Shown here in pieces: positions 31,735 to 38,922 of a DNA stretch of 58,825 bases. The stretch lies in the IMG/VR virus record IMGVR_UViG_3300048996_000263, positions 1-58,825 of that record, one strand, 5' to 3'. The notes beneath the pieces are model-generated. The model made no database searches and was not told the origin of the DNA. It saw nothing but the letters and a program-made list of their open reading frames with translations. The translations under genes were made by a program, and so were the position numbers. This stretch comes from a virus. The number at the start of each line of letters is the position of its first letter. Within the stretch, counting starts at the first letter, position 1.

Positions 31735-32904
31735 TCACCTCAGCTCAATCAGGCCGCTGGTGGCGGGCATCGTGCCCACAGGCCGCTCGTTGGGGTTGAC
31801 CGTGACCCGCCCGGTCTCGAACTCGCGTGTGCACAGCCCTGAAGGCTGGGTGACGTACGGGGCTTTGGGTTGGCCGAGGAGCTTCGCGGTGTCCATCGCA
31901 GGCGTCCACCAGCCCTGACCGGCGCCGTAGCTCTGGTTCTTCCGTGCAGCGAACCGCGCCTTCCCCGTGGTGGCCAGCAACAGGCACGTGAGGGCGTAGT
32001 CGACTTCAGCCTGCGTTTTCGCGTCCGCCTGACACGCCGTGACCTTCCCGGCCTTCTCATTCCACGCCAGCCAATCCAGCTGGGACTTGAACTGGCCGTT
32101 CTCGGCAGATGCCACATGCCACGCGTCCGGGCTGTTCACCGTCCACTGGACGAACCCGAACTCCACGTGCGAACCGTCCACCGCGGCCATGACGTTCTTG
32201 CGCCACTGGTTGTCGTTCGACGCCAGATTCACGTGACACTCAAGCCCGGCCGAGCGCAAAGCGCCCGCAACGTGCTGGATGTACGCGAGCTGGGCGAGCT
32301 GGAACCGGTAGTCGTTCAGGTAATCATCGGTGGGAACCAAGTAGCCGGCGAAGTCCAGGTACTCGTTGATCTCGTCGAGGTAGACGCCGTCCCAGCCTTG
32401 CTCCAGACAGACACGGATCAGCCATGCCGCCGACGCCTTCTGGTAGGCGAGCAGGCCGACATTGATCAGGTAGTTGTAGTACCGCGTCCCGTTGTGGACG
32501 CCGGAGTCGAACTTCGTGGACCGCACCGGTTGCTTGCCCCGTTTGGCCAGCCAATCCCGGTTGAACGTCACGGGGTCGGCGCCCATCCTGTACGCGGCGT
32601 GCGGGTGGTCGGTGAACGTGACGGGGAACGTGTACCGGTATAGCCGCGACACGCCAGCCTGACGAAGCGCTGGGAGGCGTTCCACGGTGCCGGGCTGGCC
32701 CTGCAAGGTCTGAGTGGTCCAGTGTGCGTCCACAACCGGGTCGTTGTAGCAGAACAACGCGTATTCGACCGGGGACAGCGGTTTCGGCGGTACCGGAGGC
32801 TGGTAGTTCTGCAGGGCGACCGTGATCTCGTTCACCTCGACAGCAGCACCGGCGAGGGTCTTGTTCACGGCGTGCATCCGGGCACGGAGGTCGTCAAGGC
32901 TCAT
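31735..32904 (-). CDS. GHL15-like putative glycoside hydrolase
   Basis: Protein of 389 residues. A helical N-terminal 45 residues ending in PPVPPKPLSP leads to a TIM-barrel-like domain of the putative glycosyl-hydrolase family GHL15. The strand-end signature WDGVYLDEINEYLDFAGYL (from about residue 171, acids Asp172, Asp177 and Glu178) lies where catalytic acids are expected. Further conserved-looking parts are ECHVNLASNDNQW and EFGFVQWTVNSPD. No signal peptide. In the virion it could degrade a surface polysaccharide, but it sits away from the tail genes. Ends in the shared PATSGLIELR. Confidence 0.75.
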   Translation of the reverse strand: MSLDDLRARMHAVNKTLAGAAVEVNEITVALQNYQPPVPPKPLSPVEYALFCYNDPVVDAHWTTQTLQGQPGTVERLPALRQAGVSRLYRYTFPVTFTDHPHAAYRMGADPVTFNRDWLAKRGKQPVRSTKFDSGVHNGTRYYNYLINVGLLAYQKASAAWLIRVCLEQGWDGVYLDEINEYLDFAGYLVPTDDYLNDYRFQLAQLAYIQHVAGALRSAGLECHVNLASNDNQWRKNVMAAVDGSHVEFGFVQWTVNSPDAWHVASAENGQFKSQLDWLAWNEKAGKVTACQADAKTQAEVDYALTCLLLATTGKARFAARKNQSYGAGQGWWTPAMDTAKLLGQPKAPYVTQPSGLCTREFETGRVTVNPNERPVGTMPATSGLIELR

Positions 32905-32946
32905 CGCGGAATACCTCCTCCGTCTTCCCGTTTGTCCACCAGGCGA

Positions 32947-33414
32947 TCAACCAGGTATCGCGAGTTGATCCATGTCTGGCCACGCAGGCGTCTCTACTCC
33001 CTGCACGCGGCGCAGCGGGATCTCCAGGTGTTCGAAAGCGTTCTTGGGTAAAGGCGCGCCGAACGGGCCGCTTGTGATCACGTGCCTCGCTTTGAGCGTC
33101 AGGATGGCGGCCGGATTCAACTTTCGATAGCGGGCATAAATCAACGAGGGTGGCCGAAGACCGCACCCGTCGTGACCCTCGCGGCCATTGCAGCTGTAAC
33201 AGAGAAGGCCACGGATCAGGCCCGTCCGGTGATCGTGATCCCGCACCAGAGAACCGCGCCGGCTGCCCGGAACGGCTGGAGCGGCGCAGATCGCACATTG
33301 GCCACGCTGCCAGTTCCAGAGCAGGTAGTGAGCGAAGTTCTCAGGGCACCTGTCGACCACGGCCCAATGAGCTTCGGTCGCCGGCCACATCCAGCACGCT
33401 GGCTTGTCTGTCAT
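32947..33414 (-). CDS. Recombination endonuclease VII-like protein
   Basis: Protein of 155 residues, ATG overlapping the upstream stop (ATGA). Has the His-Me finger pattern CAICAAPAVPG, then LVRDHDHRTGLIRGLLCYSC and NGREGHDGC. The two CxxC pairs hold structural zinc and DHDH gives the catalytic His. Such enzymes cut branched DNA or act as homing nucleases; family-based. Confidence 0.85.
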   Translation of the reverse strand: MTDKPACWMWPATEAHWAVVDRCPENFAHYLLWNWQRGQCAICAAPAVPGSRRGSLVRDHDHRTGLIRGLLCYSCNGREGHDGCGLRPPSLIYARYRKLNPAAILTLKARHVITSGPFGAPLPKNAFEHLEIPLRRVQGVETPAWPDMDQLAIPG

Positions 33415-33620
33415 CTGTCCTTGCCGTCTCGGATGCGGGCCACGTACTCCCGGGTCCAGCCTGTCGCTTCGGTCACCTCTGTCAGTCGCCCGCGCACCGG
33501 TGGGTCGCCGCGCTTCTCGGGGAAGACCTGAGGGATTAGCTCCAAGAGCTTGGCCCGGTCGCGTGCGATGCGTTGTGCCAGCTTGCGGATCTCTTCGATC
33601 TTGGCCTCGTCGCTGCTCAT
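33411..33620 (-). CDS. Small helix-turn-helix protein, leaderless start
   Basis: Protein of 69 residues: an N-terminal helix (IEEIRKLAQRIARDRAKLLE) then LTEVTEATGWTREYVARIRD, a helix-turn-helix-like end. First gene of the leftward transcript from the divergent promoter; the predicted start of transcription falls on the A of its ATG. It may regulate the divergent promoters. Confidence 0.7.
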   Translation of the reverse strand: MSSDEAKIEEIRKLAQRIARDRAKLLELIPQVFPEKRGDPPVRGRLTEVTEATGWTREYVARIRDGKDR

Positions 33621-33626
33621 GCACCC

Positions 33627-33656
33627 ATTTTACGCGGACAAAGTTTGCCAAGTCAA
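33627..33656 (-). promoter_or_regulatory. Leftward promoter
   Basis: Minus-strand TTGACT (33651-33656) and TAAAAT (33627-33632) with an 18-base spacer. The predicted transcription start, seven bases downstream, coincides with the ATG at 33620, so the mRNA would be leaderless. Confidence 0.65.
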
Positions 33657-33670
33657 TGTGCCCTCACCTC

Positions 33671-33700
33671 TTGACAACGCCAACTCAGTTGGCATACTAT
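33671..33700 (+). promoter_or_regulatory. Rightward promoter
   Basis: Consensus TTGACA (33671-33676) and TACTAT (33695-33700) with an 18-base spacer, upstream of the plus-strand genes at 33731-34564. The spacer carries a perfect palindrome. Confidence 0.7.
33679..33693. promoter_or_regulatory. Palindromic operator in the promoter spacer
   Basis: GCCAAC-TCA-GTTGGC, a perfect 6-3-6 inverted repeat lying between the -35 and -10 of the rightward promoter. A dimeric repressor bound here would block the polymerase. Which protein binds is unknown. Confidence 0.6.
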
Positions 33701-33730
33701 TATTACATCAGCAAGGGAGGGGAGCCCGAA

Positions 33731-33898
33731 ATGCGAACCAACATCCCCGCCAAGGACATCAAGCCCGGCGACACCCTGAACCTGGAGAAGGTCACCGAAG
33801 TCAAGAACGGCAACGGCTCGGTCACCTGGAAGACCAAGGAGTCGGGCTGGATGGTCCAGCCGATCAACCCGAACTTCAGGGTCAACGTCGAGAGGTAG
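33731..33898 (+). CDS. Small beta-rich protein
   Basis: Protein of 55 residues behind AAGGGAGGGG, in line with the rightward promoter. Reads MRTNIPAKDIKPGDTLNLEK then SVTWKTKESGWMVQPINPNF, a small beta-barrel-like unit. Followed by a terminator-like hairpin, so it is probably highly expressed alone. Unknown function. Confidence 0.65.
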   Translation: MRTNIPAKDIKPGDTLNLEKVTEVKNGNGSVTWKTKESGWMVQPINPNFRVNVER

Positions 33899-33905
33899 CG
33901 GACCA

Positions 33906-33925
33906 GCCCCCGGGAAGCCGGGGGC
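33906..33925 (+). terminator. GC-rich terminator-like hairpin
   Basis: GCCCCCGG/CCGGGGGC with a four-base loop just after the stop of the 55-residue protein. Followed by ACCTCTTCC rather than a T-run, so partial termination or attenuation is likely. Confidence 0.6.
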
Positions 33926-33989
33926 ACCTCTTCCGACTACTTGCTGACCCTAACTAAGCATTGCCGTGTCCGGCCTGGAAGGAAAAGCT

Positions 33990-34115
33990 GTGCTCACGCG
34001 ATTCAACCGCCTGGTCGGCGAGATGCCGCTGGCGCAGGTGCCACGCTTGTGGGCGCACTTCGCGGTCACCGCTGTGATAGCTGCCGCCGTGCTCCTGGCG
34101 TACCTCGTCCCCTAG
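33990..34115 (+). CDS. Single-pass membrane microprotein
   Basis: GTG start behind GGAAGGAAAAG; 41 residues. The second half is one transmembrane segment (FAVTAVIAAAVLLAYLVP) after an amphipathic N-terminus. Unknown function. Confidence 0.55.
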   Translation: MLTRFNRLVGEMPLAQVPRLWAHFAVTAVIAAAVLLAYLVP

Positions 34116-34165
34116 CCGTGACCAGCTATTCCGATCAGTGTCCCGCCCAACATCAAGGAGAGACC

Positions 34166-34564
34166 ATGACCGAGCAGGAGTTCAACGCGTGGGCCTACGA
34201 GCACGTCAAGCACTACCTGGACGACACGCTTCTCTTCACCGCCGAGGAGAAGCGCGGCGTCGGCCGGGTCAAGGCGTTCGTAGCCGGGCTCGAAAGCAAC
34301 CGGCAGATCCTCGTCAAGGAGGACCGCCCAGAGATGAAGTGGTGTGCGACCGGCCGATCATTCACCAAGGGAGACTCGTTCCCCGCTGGCATTCAAGGCC
34401 GGTGGATCGTCGTCGATCCAGACGGCGCCGTGTGGGAGCTGCTCAAGTTCAACAACGACGGGGTGGCTGTTCTGCACTGCCGTTCGACGGACGCGACTCG
34501 CACGTGGGTCGATCTGCTCGACGAGCACGGCACACTGCGCGAGCTCTCAGAGGTCTCGGATTAG
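34166..34564 (+). CDS. Hypothetical soluble protein
   Basis: Protein of 132 residues behind AAGGAGAG. Helical start (MTEQEFNAWAYEHVKHYLDD), then a beta-rich part (FPAGIQGRWIVVDPDGAVWE). Third gene of the rightward unit. Nothing is seen in the 173 bases that follow, up to the converging GIY-YIG gene. Confidence 0.68.
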   Translation: MTEQEFNAWAYEHVKHYLDDTLLFTAEEKRGVGRVKAFVAGLESNRQILVKEDRPEMKWCATGRSFTKGDSFPAGIQGRWIVVDPDGAVWELLKFNNDGVAVLHCRSTDATRTWVDLLDEHGTLRELSEVSD

Positions 34565-34737
34565 CTATTCCGCTCGGTGTCCGGCCCCGCAGGGCTAACG
34601 GGTTATCTCTCCCGCGGGACGCCACCAAGCCTGGGAAGGAGCCGGTGGGCGGGACCGGACAGCGAGGAGGCCAGCACACCATGCACCCCGCGAGGGTGTC
34701 GTGAGGGCCGTTCTTCCAGCCGAGGCGATGGCGGAAG

Positions 34738-35334
34738 CTATGCGACGTCAGGCATGAACTTGACGATCGGTTTCGCCCCGGTCTTGCGGCGGATCTTGTT
34801 GATGTGCTCGATCAGTGCCGGACCTGGCCTGAACCATTCCTTGCCTTCAGCCAGGTACTCGGCGAACTGGATCAATCGTTGGGACTCCGCAGCCCAACTT
34901 GAGTCGTGTTCAAGCGCCAGTACCCGCCTGTACGGCGGATAGGCAAGGAGCCGACGCTTCAGGTTCTCGGTGCACCCAATCTTCACCAGGTGTCCGACCT
35001 GTACGTAGTACACCGTGACCGGACGATCAGGCTCTGGCAGCTTCGGCTGCTTGATGCCATAGAACTCGTCCAGGCCGCCTATCGCGATCAGACGGGCGAA
35101 CATTGGGTCCTTGTCGTGCACGTCCATGATCCGTTCACGGACAGCCCTGTAGGCCTCGGTCATGTGGCCTACACAGATGGGGAATGGAGCGTCCTTCGCG
35201 GACGGTGCATCACAGAATGTCCCGTTTCGACGCTGGACAGTGCACCTGGACGTGCGGATATAGTCGACCACGTTGGCCTGCTTTCTCAGGTTGACCGCAC
35301 CCCGGGGCAGTGGCAACTGTCGCCGGGGCTTCAC
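34738..35334 (-). CDS. GIY-YIG-like (T5orf172-type) nuclease
   Basis: Protein of 198 residues. The C-terminal half has VTVYYVQVGHLVKIGCTENL with KRRLLAYPPYRRVLALEHDS, then GKEWFRPGP, matching the T5orf172/GIY-YIG fold: tyrosines in YYV, KIG, an Arg and the final Glu in KEWF. The N-terminal half has a Cys/His zinc-like region (CTVQRRNGTFCDAPSA, CVGH). Start GTG 35334 lies six bases after a strong hairpin. Probably a mobile homing-type nuclease. Confidence 0.8.
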   Translation of the reverse strand: MKPRRQLPLPRGAVNLRKQANVVDYIRTSRCTVQRRNGTFCDAPSAKDAPFPICVGHMTEAYRAVRERIMDVHDKDPMFARLIAIGGLDEFYGIKQPKLPEPDRPVTVYYVQVGHLVKIGCTENLKRRLLAYPPYRRVLALEHDSSWAAESQRLIQFAEYLAEGKEWFRPGPALIEHINKIRRKTGAKPIVKFMPDVA

Positions 35335-35339
35335 ATGAA

Positions 35340-35375
35340 AGGAGTCCCGGGAGCAAGCGCTCGACCGGGACTCCT
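35340..35375 (-). terminator. Strong hairpin abutting the GIY-YIG start
   Basis: Eleven-base perfect stem AGGAGTCCCGG/CCGGGACTCCT, with an inner GAGC/GCTC stem, followed on the minus strand by TTTC and, six bases on, by the GTG of the nuclease gene. It can end the upstream transcript or limit expression of the nuclease. Confidence 0.7.
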
Positions 35376-35441
35376 ATAGCAATTAAAACAAATCTAACGT
35401 CCGCGCAGGTCGGAGCGCAAGCTTCTCGACCACACGGTGTG

Positions 35442-35759
35442 TCACGCCTCTACGGGCGTGTCCCGACAGTCGATCCAGACCGGCCACGACACCGCCACAC
35501 CCTTGACAGTCTCGGCTGCTTTGATGGCTTCCGTCTCGTCCATCTTCGCCCCGACGCGGCCCGTCGCTGGGTCGATGACCAGGAACACGCTCGCTGTGGA
35601 CAGTGGCAGTCGTTCTGACCGGTCCTTCGCCCGGAGCTCGTCCTGGATCTCGCGGCACTCCGAGCACACCAGGAACTCTTTCGGGTTCATGTTCGAGACC
35701 AGGTGGCGTTTCCGCTTGCACATGTCACCGATGACCTTGGCGGCCTCGTTGCCAGTCAT
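35442..35759 (-). CDS. Hypothetical protein with CxxC
   Basis: ATG 35759 overlaps the upstream stop; 105 residues. MCKRKRHLVSNMNPKEFLVC with SECREIQDELRAKDRSE suggests a Cys-based metal site followed by a beta part (TASVFLVIDPATGRVGAKMD). Last gene of a long early transcript, ahead of the hairpin. Unknown function. Confidence 0.65.
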   Translation of the reverse strand: MTGNEAAKVIGDMCKRKRHLVSNMNPKEFLVCSECREIQDELRAKDRSERLPLSTASVFLVIDPATGRVGAKMDETEAIKAAETVKGVAVSWPVWIDCRDTPVEA

Positions 35760-36103
35760 GCTGGCTTCCCGACTTGGCCAGCAGGTTGGCGGCTTGCTTC
35801 GACGCCGACACTGACTGCATTGAGGTAGATCCACGCCACGTCGTACGGGTAGGGGCCGCCGCTGTTGACCGTGCCGATCCGCATCGCGAGGGAGTTGTAC
35901 GGCTGGTGCCGACCGAGCCGGAACGAGTACTCGTCGCCCGAGTGCTCGAACGCCTCGACCGTGAGCCCGGTGTCAGCCGCGACCACAGCGGCATGCCATG
36001 CGATCTTGTCGCGTTCGGACCGGCCGTTTCCCAGTGGCGGTTCGATGTGCGACCCCTCGTCCGTGTGGACGCGCTGCACCTGAGGGAGGTCGAGGTACTC
36101 CAT
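35756..36103 (-). CDS. Hypothetical protein
   Basis: Protein of 115 residues. RSERDKIAWHAAVVAADTGL is a helix; EYSFRLGRHQPYNSLAMRIG and DVAWIYLNAVSVGVEASR are strands, an alpha/beta layout. ATG shares a base with the upstream stop. No family recognised. Confidence 0.65.
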   Translation of the reverse strand: MEYLDLPQVQRVHTDEGSHIEPPLGNGRSERDKIAWHAAVVAADTGLTVEAFEHSGDEYSFRLGRHQPYNSLAMRIGTVNSGGPYPYDVAWIYLNAVSVGVEASRQPAGQVGKPA

Positions 36104-36306
36104 CAGTGGTCTCCCTTCACGATCAGTCGCGTCCCGGCCACGACCACGAATAGGCCTACGAGCTCCAGTAAGAGAGCGAGTGAAGCCCACACCCACTGCC
36201 ATGTGACGCTGTCGCTCGCACCGCCTGCGCAGAGCGGGAGGACGCCAAGGGCGACGCACGCCGCTGCGATACCGAACAGTGCTTCACCGCGATCGCCCGC
36301 GCTCAC
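36103..36306 (-). CDS. Two-pass membrane protein
   Basis: GTG 36306 in a GTGA overlap; 67 residues. Transmembrane stretches ALFGIAAACVALGVLPLCAG and WVWASLALLLELVGLFVVVA. Unknown function. Confidence 0.65.
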   Translation of the reverse strand: MSAGDRGEALFGIAAACVALGVLPLCAGGASDSVTWQWVWASLALLLELVGLFVVVAGTRLIVKGDH

Positions 36307-37142
36307 GACGCCTCCTCGACTGGGTGTCTCCGTTGAACATACGACCTCAACACGTCCACCACCCGGAACGTGGCCCGCCTGTCCGAACCACCCCGAACCC
36401 ACCCGTCATGCGAAGCCCAGTTCCTCAGCGTGCTGACCGGGACCTTGAACCAGATCGCCAGATCCGGGTAGGTCAGCTCGGTGCTTTCCCGCATCGTGTC
36501 GACCAGGTCCAGCCATGGCCGGTCCCAGCAGGCACCGCAACCGTGGCAGCGGATCAGGTCGTCGTCGATGCCCGCCCGCAACGGCGCCTCACACCGGACG
36601 GTCTGGTCTCGGAACTCGCTGATCACCGTCGGGCATTCGCCGATCTTCCGCTTCGGTTCCGCGTGTCCCCGCAACTGGACATACAGGTCCCGCACGTCAC
36701 GTGCGTAGTCGGCGGCGCAGTCCTGCTGCATCAACCAGTCCGTCCGGCGCCGGAGAAAAGCGAACCCCTCCCCGACCGTCCCTGGCAGACCATCCATGCA
36801 CTCCGGGTCCCGCCACACGTACTCCGACCACTCCCCCACCACGGCAGGCACCGACATGGGGGCACCCTCCCGGTCGTCCCGGTGCACCGCGTTCGCCGCG
36901 GACCTCCAGTCCAGCATCGCGATCACGTGGTCGTTCGCCGGCGACTTCGACCCGAACGCCCCCGAACCGCCGCCACCGAACGGGGCCGAGGCGGGTGTGG
37001 TGTTGAGGCGTTCGAAGTCGTCCTGGATCGACCCCCACCACCTCAGCACCTCGTTGCGGCACCGGTCACACGCCCGATAGAACCCGGTGATCTCGCCGCA
37101 CTGGCGTACAGCCAGAACCTCACACGAACGGATCAAGGTCAT
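36303..37142 (-). CDS. Phage protein with zinc ribbon and C-terminal helix-turn-helix
   Basis: Protein of 279 residues. N-terminal CGEITGFYRACDRCRNEVLR has Cys ligands; CHGCGACW forms a second site. The C-terminus LTYPDLAIWFKVPVSTLRNW is a helix-turn-helix resembling DNA-binding phage proteins found in actinophage early regions. A Gly/Ala-rich linker lies near residues 50-65. Probably binds DNA; target unknown. Confidence 0.7.
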   Translation of the reverse strand: MTLIRSCEVLAVRQCGEITGFYRACDRCRNEVLRWWGSIQDDFERLNTTPASAPFGGGGSGAFGSKSPANDHVIAMLDWRSAANAVHRDDREGAPMSVPAVVGEWSEYVWRDPECMDGLPGTVGEGFAFLRRRTDWLMQQDCAADYARDVRDLYVQLRGHAEPKRKIGECPTVISEFRDQTVRCEAPLRAGIDDDLIRCHGCGACWDRPWLDLVDTMRESTELTYPDLAIWFKVPVSTLRNWASHDGWVRGGSDRRATFRVVDVLRSYVQRRHPVEEAS

Positions 37143-37513
37143 CAGCGGGCCTCATTCTCTTGCTGCCTCAGCCACTCACGCGCCTCGGTGTGCATGCCAT
37201 CCAATTCCAGGCCGTGAACGAACGGGTTCGGGCGTGACTGCCTACGGCGGTATTCCACGATGCTGCCGTCGACGAAGATCCGGAAATGGGGTGACGGCCC
37301 GGTCGGCACAGTGTTCCCGCAGAAGTCGGCGGCGACAGTCCAGCGAGGCGCCGTGTACTTCTCCGCCCATCGCGGTGCTCCGACGCGAAGTGCTGACCAA
37401 GTCGTCTGACAGTCCTCGGAGCAGAACAGGTCGGATGGGCTGCTGCCGAGCGGCCCTTCACACTGCTGGCAACCAGTCGCTGCGTCGATCAAATCCAGGA
37501 TGTCCCGACTCAT
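37142..37513 (-). CDS. Zinc-finger hypothetical protein
   Basis: Protein of 123 residues. TGCQQCEGPLGSSPSDLFCS with EDCQTTWSALR is a treble-clef-like CxxC...CxxxC zinc site near the start, the same kind as in the gene ending at 40486. The rest is beta-rich (FRIFVDGSIVEYRRRQ). ATG overlaps the upstream stop. Confidence 0.68.
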   Translation of the reverse strand: MSRDILDLIDAATGCQQCEGPLGSSPSDLFCSEDCQTTWSALRVGAPRWAEKYTAPRWTVAADFCGNTVPTGPSPHFRIFVDGSIVEYRRRQSRPNPFVHGLELDGMHTEAREWLRQQENEAR

Positions 37514-37767
37514 GGCTTCTCCTGTGGTCGGTCGCTGCACGGAACCTGAACGTGATTCTCGGCCTGCCACGCCTCCACCTCCGTGCGTGCAGCGTCGATC
37601 CCGTCAAGGTGACGCATCGGGGACCCGTTCAACAAGCACATCTCCCGGTAGATCCCGAGGACCGCTGGGAGCATGACGTCCTGGGCGCGGAACACGAACA
37701 CCGGTTCGTCGAAGCCGATGACGCCGTTCTCAGGCGTGAAGTGCCCGTACTTCCGGTCAACAGCCAT
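37510..37767 (-). CDS. Hypothetical protein
   Basis: Protein of 85 residues with GGAGGAGA before the ATG. FTPENGVIGFDEPVFVFRAQ and AVLGIYREMCLLNGS suggest a small alpha/beta domain. Its ribosome site lies in the repeat at the end of the Thg1-like gene. Unknown function. Confidence 0.65.
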   Translation of the reverse strand: MAVDRKYGHFTPENGVIGFDEPVFVFRAQDVMLPAVLGIYREMCLLNGSPMRHLDGIDAARTEVEAWQAENHVQVPCSDRPQEKP

Positions 37768-38546
37768 CACGTCTCCTCCGTTGGTCGTTGACTGACAGGC
37801 TGCAAGACCGGAAACCCATCCTCAGCAGTGAACAACGGCGCGGCATCCACCGTCCACACCCGACGCTCCACACCCTCAGCGACACACGTCTCACCCGAAC
37901 GGCGATCGACGTATTCGACCGACCCGAGCTCTATCCGAGACGACACGAGCGTTCCCCGCTTGAACCTCGGGTTGTAGTCGTTCCAGTTCACGCCATGCTG
38001 AGACCACAGCATGTCCTGCATCTCACCGGACGACTTGCCGTGCAGCTGCTTGTGCGAGAAGCACGCTTGCGCGGCCATGGAGATCGAGTTACGGGTAGCG
38101 TCCTTCTGCCGCCACACGAAGTAGTTCCTCACCTCCACCGGGTCGGAGATGGTGAACACGCGTGAGTCGAAGAACGCGAGCTTGCCGGGACGAAGCTCGT
38201 TGAACTTCGCTGTGGCGAGCGACGCTGAGATGCTGACGATCTTCTGGATGTTGCCGTCGAACCATGCCTGCGTCTTGGTGGTGCCGAAGTCCATCAGCAG
38301 GAGGCTGATCTCGTCGGACTGCGTGTACGCCATGCACGTCCCGGCGATCTCCTTGCACAGGAACGTCGCAGTGGCCGCCATGTCGAGCATAAGCGGCGCG
38401 TCGTACGGCCGGTTCAGTCCGCGCGTGTACGTGTGGAACGCCTTCCCGTCCAGGCGGATGATCGTGTACGTGCGTCGAGGGAGGGCATAGCGGGTGCGGT
38501 TCTCGTACGAATCCTTCATGCGGTCACCGAGCGTGTCCCGGTTCAC
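37767..38546 (-). CDS. Thg1-like 3'-5' RNA polymerase
   Basis: Protein of 259 residues from GTG 38546 (AGGAGACGAC upstream). Adds nucleotides to RNA 5' ends, opposite to normal polymerases. The N-terminus MKDSYENRTRYALPRRTYTI leads to IIRLDGKAFHTYTRGLNRPY, with the metal-binding Asp33 and Gly34, and then YTQSDEISLLLMDF, with Asp78 and Glu79. NSISMAAQACFSHKQLHGKS matches the family's C-terminal part. Eukaryotic Thg1 adds G-1 to tRNA-His; bacterial and phage relatives repair 5'-truncated tRNAs. All catalytic acids are present. Flanked by 18-bp direct repeats, so likely acquired as a cassette. Confidence 0.92.
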   Translation of the reverse strand: MNRDTLGDRMKDSYENRTRYALPRRTYTIIRLDGKAFHTYTRGLNRPYDAPLMLDMAATATFLCKEIAGTCMAYTQSDEISLLLMDFGTTKTQAWFDGNIQKIVSISASLATAKFNELRPGKLAFFDSRVFTISDPVEVRNYFVWRQKDATRNSISMAAQACFSHKQLHGKSSGEMQDMLWSQHGVNWNDYNPRFKRGTLVSSRIELGSVEYVDRRSGETCVAEGVERRVWTVDAAPLFTAEDGFPVLQPVSQRPTEET

Positions 38547-38567
38547 GTCGTCTCCTCCGTTGGTCGT
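37771..38567 (-). repeat. 18-bp direct repeats flanking the Thg1-like gene
   Basis: The plus-strand sequence GTCTCCTCCGTTGGTCGT occurs at 37771-37788 and again at 38550-38567. Each copy encodes the (R)PTEET ending of one gene and the GGAGGAG ribosome site of the next. Confidence 0.85.
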
Positions 38568-38689
38568 GGCCCGAACTCGGTGACCGTGTCGACATCCGCC
38601 AACTCGCCGGCTGCCCTGTCGTCGAAACCCACGTTCCTGTAGTCCTCCCGTATCCGGTGCCAGTGGATGTCCCACACCTCCGGGGTCAC
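38543..38689 (-). CDS. Small acidic protein
   Basis: Protein of 48 residues from GTG 38689 (GTGA overlap upstream) to a TGA overlapping the Thg1-like GTG. VWDIHWHRIREDYRNVGFDD is a helix; ends FGPRPTEETT, similar to the end of the Thg1-like protein because of the direct repeat. Unknown function. Confidence 0.6.
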   Translation of the reverse strand: MTPEVWDIHWHRIREDYRNVGFDDRAAGELADVDTVTEFGPRPTEETT

Positions 38690-38922
38690 GGGCTCTTCTC
38701 CCACAACGAACAGATGCAGGCGAACGGATGGAAGCAGCGCTTCGCCTGGGCTGCCTTGACATCGTCAGCGATGCGCGCGAATGCCTGCCGGATCGCGTCC
38801 TCGTTGGCCTTGGCCGACCTGTAGAACCCCGCCAGGTTCAGACTCACTTCGTAGACCACGTCAGGTGGCGGGCGGAGAATGCCGAGCCTGCGTGCGATCC
38901 CTCGTCTGATCGGCACGTTCAC
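38686..38922 (-). CDS. Hypothetical helical protein
   Basis: Protein of 78 residues. Basic N-terminus (RRGIARRLGILRPPPDVVYE), then helices (ANEDAIRQAFARIADDVKAA) and a Cys-containing end (CFHPFACICSLWEK). Unknown function. Confidence 0.65.
   Translation of the reverse strand: MNVPIRRGIARRLGILRPPPDVVYEVSLNLAGFYRSAKANEDAIRQAFARIADDVKAAQAKRCFHPFACICSLWEKSP

Larger units (their letters stand above)
31395..31755 (-). repeat. Three copies of a gene-junction repeat
   Basis: Copies at about 31395-31419, 31564-31589 and 31731-31755 read CTGATyGArCTGAGGTGACsGC on the minus strand. Each encodes the C-terminal residues (L/G)LIELR-stop of one gene and the ribosome site for the next. The two right copies also share the preceding PATSG codons. 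Confidence 0.75.

Noticed and set aside
34577-34942. A plus-strand open frame converging on the GIY-YIG gene
   Set aside because: It lacks a ribosome site, overlaps the conserved nuclease domain antisense and has no domain.
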